A stretch of DNA of 64,000 nt from UMGS363 sp051881815. Lineage in GTDB: Bacteria; Bacillota; Clostridia; Oscillospirales; Ruminococcaceae. Every line of letters begins with the position of its first letter. The first letter of the stretch is position 1. Under the pieces are notes generated by a model, which had not been told where the DNA came from, did not search any database, and saw only the letters and a list, made by a program, of their open reading frames with translations. The position numbers were made by a program, and so were the translations under genes. Positions 43,134 to 50,402 of the stretch are shown here, piece by piece. Location of the stretch: assembly GCA_051881815.1 (NCBI GenBank), contig JBJEQP010000023.1, positions 1 to 64,000 on the forward strand. The letters are read 5' to 3'.

Positions 43134-44770
43134 CGTTTTTTCTTTTTTGATTTCTTCATTATTGCGTTTGCAACATCTTCATTAAAATCAAGATTATCTA
43201 CTCTCACAAATTTAACATTGCGAGCATTATGTGATGAAAAATAATCATTGATTTCCCTTTTTCCTGTTACTTTTTTATTTGTTTGAGGGTCATATAATCT
43301 AATATTTCCTTTGTCATCTCTTGAAGCAGTTATTATATGTCCGCCTCTGTTATGTTCATATTGAATAGAATATCTCTCTCCATTTTTTATTATTCTATCA
43401 AGTTCTACACCCTTATTTCCTGTTAATGCTTCAAGCTTTGGCTTTGAACCTGTTTTCGGGTCGATCCAGGCTAGTGTTGTATCTCGTGATAATTCCTTTG
43501 CAACTGCGCTAGTTTTGGGCTTTGTTTCAACATCAAATCCTCTTATTCTAGCTTCATGCGTAACAACGCAGCTTTGACAATTGTGAGAATATCCATAACT
43601 TAAGGGGGAATAATTAGGATTAGCATTCCCATTATCAGCTTCATTAAACGACATTGGCTTTCCGGGTTTTACATCTGCAATGCTTTCAGGAATTGCGGAA
43701 TGTGGTGACTTTGAATAATCAATTCCCGATTTAGCTCCTTCTCTTGCAGTCGCTGTACTTCTTGTTGAAATTAAAAGTCTGCCGTCCGACTTTTCTATAA
43801 GATAATCGTTCCTAACAAGACGATTTCCATTTTCGGTCTGAACTAAAGTATATGCAGTTCCTGCACCACCGCTTACACCAAACCTATCACCGGAAGAGAG
43901 ATCAGCAGGAGAAGATGAATTGAAGTTTTTATTTCCATTTACAAGATGATGTTTGCCATTATTTATATTTGAATTTTGATATACCGCATTGTAATAGAAA
44001 TTAGCCGCATCCTTATCCCCTATACCAATATCCTTGACTAATATTCCTTCTTTGGCTTTTCCTTTGGGAACCATAAAAATGTATTCACCTCCACCGGTGC
44101 CGGATGTAAACCTTCCATTCTTCGGGTCATGATAAGGATTGTACCTCAGTTCCTGCAAACGCTTCTCCGCATCAAGCCATTGACTCTCCGTACGAAGCTG
44201 TTCAAGCTGCTTCTCACGCTCCGAATAGTATTCATCGGGAATAATCTCATTTACTTCAACAGTATCTTCAAACGCCCTTGTTTCAAGAAGCGTATTTTCA
44301 CCCTCTGCACGGCATTCGACGGAAGTTCCTGCATAACATGGGAGCATTGTGTTGTCAATGATCGAAACCTCAAACATATCAATATCCTTGAGCTTTCTCC
44401 TCGGAACTGCATTGCTTCGCTGCTCCATTTCACATTCATTGACATACATTCCGAAAGACCAACCCGAAAGCAGATTTTTTCTTGCCTTTTGGATGACTTC
44501 CTCATCTCCGACTTCCGCATGCGCCCTTAAACCTATATTATCCTCGGAGAGCGTGAGAACACCGTCTTCGGTAGAACCAAGCTTTCTGTCCTGTCTGTGA
44601 TTGAGCAGAAGGTCAATATTTTTCGCCCTTGAAAGCGCCTTTCGGAACACTCCCGGCTCGACCTGTTCAACAAAATCTCCCGTCTGACAGCGGATAGGGC
44701 GGCTGTCACGGCCTACAGCGTTTACATATCCGTCAATTATAACCTTGTCCCCTCTGATTTCTATCTGCAT
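43130..44770 (-). CDS. Prohead protease fused to a papain-fold (Tox-PL-like) toxin domain
   Basis: 546 residues. An HK97-type prohead protease domain fills about 1-155 (MQIEIRGDKVIIDGYVNAVG; His in LLLNHRQDRKLG; Ser in LSGWSFGMYV). A linker with NPYHDPKNGRFTSGTGGG at about 212-230 leads to an AT-rich region and then, from about 385, a domain with YGYSHNCQSCVVTHEARIRG (Cys398), GGHIITASRD (His478) and IRLYDPQTNK (Asp494). That C-H-D set with DPQ matches the papain-fold glutamine deamidase/protease toxins of polymorphic toxin systems. The tail KKSKKKKR is strongly basic. The ATG at 44770 follows AAGGAGTGAAAATA. The gene stands between tail genes instead of between portal and capsid. Confidence 0.85.
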   Translation of the reverse strand: MQIEIRGDKVIIDGYVNAVGRDSRPIRCQTGDFVEQVEPGVFRKALSRAKNIDLLLNHRQDRKLGSTEDGVLTLSEDNIGLRAHAEVGDEEVIQKARKNLLSGWSFGMYVNECEMEQRSNAVPRRKLKDIDMFEVSIIDNTMLPCYAGTSVECRAEGENTLLETRAFEDTVEVNEIIPDEYYSEREKQLEQLRTESQWLDAEKRLQELRYNPYHDPKNGRFTSGTGGGEYIFMVPKGKAKEGILVKDIGIGDKDAANFYYNAVYQNSNINNGKHHLVNGNKNFNSSSPADLSSGDRFGVSGGAGTAYTLVQTENGNRLVRNDYLIEKSDGRLLISTRSTATAREGAKSGIDYSKSPHSAIPESIADVKPGKPMSFNEADNGNANPNYSPLSYGYSHNCQSCVVTHEARIRGFDVETKPKTSAVAKELSRDTTLAWIDPKTGSKPKLEALTGNKGVELDRIIKNGERYSIQYEHNRGGHIITASRDDKGNIRLYDPQTNKKVTGKREINDYFSSHNARNVKFVRVDNLDFNEDVANAIMKKSKKKKR

Positions 44771-44782
44771 TATTTTCACTCC

Positions 44783-45277
44783 TTAAAGCTTCAAGTCTTC
44801 GTCCGCATCGACCTGCTTTATACGATAAGCATTGTTGAGATACTCTCTTCCTTCCTTTGTCTTTGACAGCGCCTCAATAAAAGCGTCACGCTCAAGCAGC
44901 CAGTAATCGAGTATAGATATATTATCTATTTCGTATATACTCATGTTCGCATAATCGGCAACAAGCTTGTCGGTAACTGTGTATGCGGTGTATTTTACTT
45001 CATCTTCCGTGTTTTTTCTGCCGGGATAATAAGGCACTTCAAGTCCCGTCTGCTCTCGGATAAGCTTAAGCGATTCTGTATAAACAGCAATAAGAAGCTT
45101 GCTGTCACATATATCAAGAGGTATGCCGTCAAGCAGCATACCTCCTAATTTCACCGCCGCTTTATCCGAGCCGTCAAAGGTGCTTAAAGCATTCCATACA
45201 GCTTTTGTGCATATAGGAACTTTCACCCTGCCGCACATGAGCTGTATAGGTATTTCTTTTAGGCCGAGATCAAGCAT
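44783..45277 (-). CDS. Phage tail assembly chaperone-like protein
   Basis: 164 residues (MLDLGLKEIPIQLMCGRVKV ...), between the tail tube gene and the protease-toxin gene where gpG-type chaperones occur. The N-terminal IPIQLMCGRVKVPICTKAVW is like that of tail assembly chaperones; I see no slippery site for a -1 frameshift extension. AGGAGTATGATATTAA precedes the start. Confidence 0.65.
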   Translation of the reverse strand: MLDLGLKEIPIQLMCGRVKVPICTKAVWNALSTFDGSDKAAVKLGGMLLDGIPLDICDSKLLIAVYTESLKLIREQTGLEVPYYPGRKNTEDEVKYTAYTVTDKLVADYANMSIYEIDNISILDYWLLERDAFIEALSKTKEGREYLNNAYRIKQVDADEDLKL

Positions 45278-45283
45278 TTAATA

Positions 45284-45907
45284 TCATACTCCTGTGTTTT
45301 CCTCATCGACTGTTCCATCGGAACTGTCAGCGTTAGTGGTGCTTGCAGCCTCGGAAGCAACCATCTTTCTGCGGTCGTCAATGATGATAAGTGTACCTTC
45401 CTTGTCTGCCGCTTCCGCTGTAAATACAGTGTCGATAACAGTTGCCTTGTCCTGCGTAAAGTCAAAGGAAAATCCTTCCGTATTCTTGCCGACAATGATA
45501 ACACGCAGCTTCTTGCTCTTGTGTTCAAAGCCGATAATGTAGACCTTATCGTTCTGATTTCCAAGACCGCCGATCTTTACTCTGTAAGAGCCGTCCTCGT
45601 TATCGGTCACTCTTGCGGTCGAGCAAAGCGTTTCAAGCGTATAGCCGTTCCACGTCATAACGCCGGATGTAAGCTTTACGTTTTCCTTTGTGATCTCGCT
45701 TATCTTTACATATCCGAGATCGTCTTCATCCTCGTACTTTTCGGTGCTGTATTCAAACTTTGCGCCGCCCTTTATTCTTCCGAGAAGATTTTCCTCACTT
45801 TTGAAAAATTTCTCCCAGTCGTATGTATCGGGGTCAAAGGTTTCGGCGTCACGCAATTCAACGTGAAGATGACCGCTCCCGAGTGTGTATTCCTTCGTTT
45901 CAAACAT
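45284..45907 (-). CDS. Phage major tail tube protein
   Basis: 207 residues, beta-rich (LGSGHLHVELRDAETFDPDT, IKGGAKFEYSTEKYEDEDDL, KVYIIGFEHKSKKLRVIIVG) with an acidic Ser/Thr-rich tail. Size, composition and place after the connector genes indicate the tail tube subunit. AGGAGGTATAAATA precedes the ATG. Confidence 0.75.
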   Translation of the reverse strand: MFETKEYTLGSGHLHVELRDAETFDPDTYDWEKFFKSEENLLGRIKGGAKFEYSTEKYEDEDDLGYVKISEITKENVKLTSGVMTWNGYTLETLCSTARVTDNEDGSYRVKIGGLGNQNDKVYIIGFEHKSKKLRVIIVGKNTEGFSFDFTQDKATVIDTVFTAEAADKEGTLIIIDDRRKMVASEAASTTNADSSDGTVDEENTGV

Positions 45908-45919
45908 TATTTATACCTC

Positions 45920-46267
45920 CTAAAATTCGATCGTATCAGTGAATTTATATACCGTGATATCAAGCTTGTCACTGTCATCGTATTCATAATCACTTTCAAG
46001 GCCGTTACATTCCCTTATTCCGTCCTCGAACTCCTTTTCGTTCTGCCAGTCAAGTTCCGTTTTTGTATCACGATAGAAAATACGCAGTTCGTATGTCACA
46101 TCCCAGTACAGGTTGTAACCGTCTGCTCCGTCCGCTCTGCGGTGAGAAATGCGCCATACGGCGAAAGTATGGTGATGTTGCTTCGGAAGAGAAATAAATC
46201 CTCCGTTTTTGCACGGGATATCTCCGAAGCATTTTTTCATCACGGATAAAACTTCATCAATTCCCAT
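45920..46267 (-). CDS. Phage head-tail/tail completion protein
   Basis: 115 residues (MGIDEVLSVMKKCFGDIPCK ...). Its middle, TYELRIFYRDTKTELDWQNE, resembles tail terminator (gpU-like) proteins, but the assignment is mainly positional. Its ATG overlaps the stop of the preceding gene (TGATG). Confidence 0.65.
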   Translation of the reverse strand: MGIDEVLSVMKKCFGDIPCKNGGFISLPKQHHHTFAVWRISHRRADGADGYNLYWDVTYELRIFYRDTKTELDWQNEKEFEDGIRECNGLESDYEYDDSDKLDITVYKFTDTIEF

Positions 46268-46584
46268 CAGCTTATCTGCCTCCTCACCTTGAATTTTATC
46301 TCTTTGTGCAGGAAAAGCACATCATCGGGCGGCGTGATAAGCTCGTATATAACGCCGCCGCGAATGATACGGCCTCTTTGCGGTATGATCTCCATAAGCC
46401 GCCTGTTATACCGTACGGAAACATTCAGACATTCTTCTGCATTGCCGCCTGCATAATTGACCCAGTATTCCGAGTTTCGCAGACCCGACAGCGAAGCATA
46501 AACAGTTATGAGATCCTGCCATTGCTCGTCATCGTCAAGCACCTGAAATGTTATCTTTTCCCGAAGCACCGTAGAGTTTATCAC
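46267..46584 (-). CDS. Phage head closure / head-tail adaptor
   Basis: 105 residues with a GTG start after AGGCGGTGATAAA. VYASLSGLRNSEYWVNYAGG and RIIRGGVIYELITPPDDVLF fit the SPP1 gp16-like head closure family. It lies between the gp6-like connector and tail completion genes. Confidence 0.75.
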   Translation of the reverse strand: MINSTVLREKITFQVLDDDEQWQDLITVYASLSGLRNSEYWVNYAGGNAEECLNVSVRYNRRLMEIIPQRGRIIRGGVIYELITPPDDVLFLHKEIKFKVRRQIS

Positions 46585-46595
46585 TTTATCACCGC

Positions 46596-46889
46596 CTAAC
46601 CTATGCAGTTTGCACGATGCATATCAAGTATGCACATTGCGATCGGGTTCAACTTGTCCTGCTGTACGCACATATCCCTTGTGTTGTACATATCGGAGCA
46701 TAAACAGAGGAAGGCGTACTGAAAATCTTCTATTTTGTCCGCTTCTTCCTCTGTAAGCCCCGTATATCCGAGGATATATGCCTTTGCCGTTTCCATAATG
46801 CCGGGGATAAGTGCCTTTTCCTCTGCATCGTCATCGGTCAGCCTGATATATCTGCATACAACATCTTCGGGTATTGCGCTTAACTTCAT
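46596..46889 (-). CDS. Phage head-tail connector (gp6-like)
   Basis: 97 residues, helical: MKLSAIPEDVVCRYIRLTDD, AKAYILGYTGLTEEEADKIE DF, then MYNTRDMCVQQDKLNPIAMC. This is the phage_connect_1/DUF3199-like pattern that forms the ring under the portal. It follows the capsid gene by 6 bp. Confidence 0.85.
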   Translation of the reverse strand: MKLSAIPEDVVCRYIRLTDDDAEEKALIPGIMETAKAYILGYTGLTEEEADKIEDFQYAFLCLCSDMYNTRDMCVQQDKLNPIAMCILDMHRANCIG

Positions 46890-46895
46890 TTGTCA

Positions 46896-48173
46896 TCACT
46901 CCTCGTGAACGAGAGCCGCAAGCTTCTGATGATTGATAACATTGCAGTCAACTTCAAACCAGCCGACAATTCCGACTGCGTGCTGTGTAGCGTACTTTTC
47001 GTTAAGTACCTGCATTTCGACCTGCTGACGCATATTTACACCAAGACCGCTGTAATCGCCGTAAAGCACAGATCTGTTACCTGCTGCAGCTACGGGCATA
47101 TTCTCCGAGATATACACAGGCTTTCCGAGGATCATATACGGAATTGCGCCGGAAACATTGCCGGTATTCGCATTAAGCAAATACTGTCCTGTGCTGTCCT
47201 TGAGCTTCTTTATGGAAAGGAATGTCGCATTGTTCATCGTCCAGCACGCATTAGCCTGATATACGTTAGGAACAGCCGACTGGAGTGCGATAAGGTCGTC
47301 CACGGTAACACCGTTCTTGTTTGCCGCCGTTACGATCGTTTCTGTGGAAAGTGCGCCCTTTACAACGATATTCTTTTCAGAATCAACAACAGTTTCTTCA
47401 ACAAGAAGTATCTTTTCAAGGAAATATGCGATCTCCTTTGCCATTTCATCGGTGATAAAGCCGAGAATGTCGATCTCGCTGTTGTTGATGAGGGACTTGC
47501 CGATCTTGGTGAGAACGCCTGCAAGATAACCGCTGAGGTCAATAGAAACAAATCTTCCTGCGGTCGCTGTCAGTTCGTCAAATTCCTTGTGGAAACCTAC
47601 TGTGATATTTCCGCCGTCACTGTTCGCACCCCATACGGGAACCTTGAGTGTGCCCTTTACGGCAAACATTGTTGCACCCTGAAGGATAGGACATATCTCT
47701 TTAACCTTGCTGATTATCATGCTGCTGATAGATGTGGATATAACAGCACCGTTTTCGCCCGTGGTAAAGTTGGAATCTGCTCTTTCTTCGGGAACAGGCA
47801 TTCCGATCTCTTTCTTGATAAAGTTTACAAAAGCCCTTACTTCTGCTTCGGTAGGCTTTGCACCTTCGGCTCTCTGTTCCTGCGGTTTGTTTTCATCGTG
47901 CTTGTCCGCTTCCTTGCCGGCTTCGATCTGCGCCTTGAGCGCAACTGCTCTGCGTTCTGCTTCGATAGTGCCGTTAAGGCTCTCGATCTCTGCGGTGATA
48001 GCGTCCATTCTCGCATTTTCTTCCTCTGTGAACGCTCTTACTTCTGCCTTTGCGCCGTTGAGAATACTGTCCATTTCGGAAATAAGGCTGCCTCTTTTCT
48101 CTTCAAGGCTCTTGACCTGCTCCGCTCTGAATTCTGCGGTGCGCTTTTTCATAGTTCTGCTCATTTTGCTCAT
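46896..48173 (-). CDS. HK97-type major capsid protein
   Basis: 425 residues. The N-terminal ~115 are charged coiled coil (scaffold-like delta domain, normally cut off by the prohead protease). The HK97-fold body follows, with KVPVWGANSDGGNITVGFHK, ILGKPVYISENMPVAAAGNR and LYGDYSGLGVNMRQQVEMQV. GGAGGAAAATAAC precedes the ATG. It is the first gene of the unit started at 48232-48264. Confidence 0.93.
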   Translation of the reverse strand: MSKMSRTMKKRTAEFRAEQVKSLEEKRGSLISEMDSILNGAKAEVRAFTEEENARMDAITAEIESLNGTIEAERRAVALKAQIEAGKEADKHDENKPQEQRAEGAKPTEAEVRAFVNFIKKEIGMPVPEERADSNFTTGENGAVISTSISSMIISKVKEICPILQGATMFAVKGTLKVPVWGANSDGGNITVGFHKEFDELTATAGRFVSIDLSGYLAGVLTKIGKSLINNSEIDILGFITDEMAKEIAYFLEKILLVEETVVDSEKNIVVKGALSTETIVTAANKNGVTVDDLIALQSAVPNVYQANACWTMNNATFLSIKKLKDSTGQYLLNANTGNVSGAIPYMILGKPVYISENMPVAAAGNRSVLYGDYSGLGVNMRQQVEMQVLNEKYATQHAVGIVGWFEVDCNVINHQKLAALVHEE

Positions 48174-48231
48174 GTTATTTTCCTCCTCTGTAATATTCCG
48201 TTACAAATAAGGGATTTTGCCCCTTTCAATC

Positions 48232-48264
48232 ATTGTAGCACAAAAAAACAGAGTAAAACGGACA
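48232..48264 (-). promoter_or_regulatory. Phage late promoter 3 (TGTCCG-21-extended -10)
   Basis: Minus strand: AACTGTCCGTTTT (TGTCCG at 48259-48264), 21 nt, TG-C-TACAAT (-10 at 48232-48237), about 55 bp upstream of the capsid gene. The motif is also flanked by a GAGTAAAAC / GTTTTACTC inverted repeat. Confidence 0.75.
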
Positions 48265-48285
48265 GTTGTTTTACTCTGAATGAAA

Positions 48286-48315
48286 AATAACCGCCTTGCA
48301 TTTGACTGCAAAGCG
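48286..48315 (-). terminator. Terminator after the portal cassette
   Basis: AATAACCGCCTTGCA pairs with TGCAAAGCGGCTATT (6-nt loop) and runs into TTATTTTTC on the minus strand. Core sequence shared with 42803-42832. Confidence 0.8.
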
Positions 48316-48357
48316 GCTATTATAAATCAGCTTCTTTCCCCCTCGAATTCGATTGGG

Positions 48358-48612
48358 TTAAAGCTCAACGTGTTCTATATTGGCTCTTTCCTCAAGAATG
48401 GCTATATAGTCTTCCATCGCACGCATTTGGGAATCATAAGTAACTCGTGAACAAGTTGGGGTGAAGTTCAGTTCACCCTTATCCCATTTATCAAGCATTG
48501 CTTTCAACTTTTCATGGCGTATTGCTACCTGATAGTATTCTGCTCTGAATCTGTCTTTGTAGTCAGGACTTTCCATAAGTGCGGAAGTATCTTTCAATTC
48601 TGTGATTTTCAA
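48358..48612 (-). CDS. Small phage protein (crAss001_48-related type)
   Basis: 84 residues beginning KITELKDTSALMESPDYKDR, with YYQVAIRHEKLKAMLDKWDK and ending EERANIEHVEL, a pattern of widespread small phage proteins. A TTG start at 48612 follows GAGGAGG with 9 nt spacing; a longer frame to 48687 would overlap the upstream gene. Function unknown. It lies in the cassette between portal and capsid. Confidence 0.75.
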   Translation of the reverse strand: MKITELKDTSALMESPDYKDRFRAEYYQVAIRHEKLKAMLDKWDKGELNFTPTCSRVTYDSQMRAMEDYIAILEERANIEHVEL

Positions 48613-48616
48613 ATCA

Positions 48617-48850
48617 TTATTCCTCCTCATCGTCAACGATTTCGACAGGTGGCATAATAGAAAGAACATAATCGAATAAAGATTCAAGGGTTATTCCATC
48701 TTTTTGCATGTATTCTTCAATCAGACTTTGATGTTCATCTGAATCACAGGCAGCGGCAATAAACAAAGCATAATCTTTTTTCGTTTCTTTGTCAAGGTCT
48801 GATTTATCTGCAATTTCTTTTACTTTAACAGCAAATTCATTCGCATTCAT
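48617..48850 (-). CDS. Small acidic protein after the portal, candidate immunity protein
   Basis: 77 residues, strongly acidic, helical (MNANEFAVKVKEIADKSDLD ... PPVEIVDDEEE). Its ATG overlaps the portal gene end by 14 bp, and GAGGAAAATGTTCA precedes it. No family recognised. By analogy with the protease-toxin cassette it may neutralise the extra C-terminal domain of the portal protein. A weak promoter (TTCACA at 48942-48947, 18 bp, TATAGA at 48918-48923) lies inside the portal gene upstream. Confidence 0.55.
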   Translation of the reverse strand: MNANEFAVKVKEIADKSDLDKETKKDYALFIAAACDSDEHQSLIEEYMQKDGITLESLFDYVLSIMPPVEIVDDEEE

Positions 48851-50384
48851 TGAACATTTTCCTCATTTCATCAATAAATTCTTTGCTTTTGAGCGTTATC
48901 TTTTTCTTTACAATAAATCTATATGTACCCGGCTCTTTTACTGTGAAGGCATAAAAATAATCTCCGATTTCTTTTGCATGAGTGCTATCTTTGGCAAGCT
49001 CCGGGAAGTTTGTGAAAATATAGCTTGAAATGTGCTTTCTTTCAAAATCACTCATTCTCACTTTTCCGAACGTGAACTTTCCGTCTTTAGCGTGATTTGG
49101 ATTCCCTCTTTCTTCAATTATACCACCTCTGTTTTCGCTTGGCAATATATTTTCCGTAATTTCCCCCATAACATTCGCCGTGTTCTCACCCATAACCGCC
49201 GTTTGGTTAGTGTTCGGAGTATAAATAACCTTAGTCTGCGGATTGTAGAATACATCGTTGAGTCCAAGCTTTATATACGGGAAGTCGATAGGCGGCAGAT
49301 CTTCCTGCTCTCTTACGTCCGGGAGCTGCAGGAAACCGTTATGAAGCCCTATTTCGTATGCCTGATATCTCTGTATTATATTGCCCCTCGTCAGCTCTCT
49401 TGTGTCAAAAGCAAAGTATATCGTTCCTTTTTCGCTTTCGAGAAGAAGATCGGTGTCAAGCGCAGCTTCGATAGTGTTGAGAGTAGGCATTATGCAGTTA
49501 GAAATAAGCGCATTCTTTGCCCCCTCGGCAGATTCGGAGAATATCTGCGGCGGAACGCAGAACAAACGGCATATTTCGTCCGAGTTGGTCTTCTTGTTCT
49601 CATTCAGCTGCATTTCAAGGGAAGTTTCCGAAGCTTCCTTGAAGTCCATTCCTTCATTCAGAACACAGACATTATCCTCGGCATCCTGTGAGTTGGAAAA
49701 CATCTTTTTCCATGCTTCTTTTATTCTTTTCATTGATCCCACAGTCTGCTGCTTCTGTGATGTCAGAAAACCTCTTTTGTTGCCGCCTTTCTTTACAACA
49801 GCGTTTTCAAACTTCATCGTATTGTATGCAACAAGCAATATCGTCTTGCTTTCGCTTATAATGCTCGTTCCAACGCCTTTTCCTTTGCTTTTGCGCAGAA
49901 TTTTCAGAAAATCACTTCTCGGATATCCTCTGCCGTCTACCGATACCGTGTAGTCCTTGAAGATCGCATTTGTATTCGGAATTATGCAAACTCTTGATTC
50001 GTCAACATAATACAGCCCCTTTACCCTGCTGTATATATCACGATCAATGTATGTATATGAACCTTTTCCGAGGAAATAATCAAGCACCCATAGCTTTTTC
50101 AGCTGCGTACCGTTAAGCGTATCTCCGGTATCTCCATTAAGCAACAACACTCTCGGGTCATCAGTCAGCTCATTGACTTCTCCGTCTTTTTCCTCATAAA
50201 GCTTTATAGGCAGAGTGGAGATTATATCGGAAATAAGATTGATGCAAGCCTGCACCGCAGGGATTTCCATTGCAGAAGTTTTGTCAATGTCCGATATACC
50301 GCCGATAAGAGCTTTAAGCAGATTTACATCTGCCTCTGTAAGATCGGATTCCGCTCTTTTTTCTTTTTTTCTGAATAAAGCCAT
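48837..50384 (-). CDS. HK97-type portal protein with an extra C-terminal domain
   Basis: 515 residues. The portal body covers about 1-400 (AVQACINLISDIISTLPIKL, GKGSYTYIDRD, ETSLEMQLNENKKTNSDEIC RLFCVPPQ). After a linker, NPNHAKDGKFTFGK at about 428-441 resembles the NPYHDPKNGRFTSG linker of the protease-toxin fusion. A final 74-residue domain follows (MSDFERKHISSYIFTNFPEL ... EIGDYFYAFTVKEPGTYRFI), which is not part of normal portals. I cannot name it; it has the size of a small nuclease-like effector. The start follows AAGGAGATAATAAA. Confidence 0.85.
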   Translation of the reverse strand: MALFRKKEKRAESDLTEADVNLLKALIGGISDIDKTSAMEIPAVQACINLISDIISTLPIKLYEEKDGEVNELTDDPRVLLLNGDTGDTLNGTQLKKLWVLDYFLGKGSYTYIDRDIYSRVKGLYYVDESRVCIIPNTNAIFKDYTVSVDGRGYPRSDFLKILRKSKGKGVGTSIISESKTILLVAYNTMKFENAVVKKGGNKRGFLTSQKQQTVGSMKRIKEAWKKMFSNSQDAEDNVCVLNEGMDFKEASETSLEMQLNENKKTNSDEICRLFCVPPQIFSESAEGAKNALISNCIMPTLNTIEAALDTDLLLESEKGTIYFAFDTRELTRGNIIQRYQAYEIGLHNGFLQLPDVREQEDLPPIDFPYIKLGLNDVFYNPQTKVIYTPNTNQTAVMGENTANVMGEITENILPSENRGGIIEERGNPNHAKDGKFTFGKVRMSDFERKHISSYIFTNFPELAKDSTHAKEIGDYFYAFTVKEPGTYRFIVKKKITLKSKEFIDEMRKMFNECE

Positions 50385-50402
50385 TTTATTATCTCCTTTG
50401 CC

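Noticed and set aside
46890..48290. 466-aa open frame on the plus strand opposite the capsid gene
   Set aside because: It mirrors the capsid gene, has no ribosome site or recognisable domain, and is Cys/Arg-rich in the way antisense frames are.
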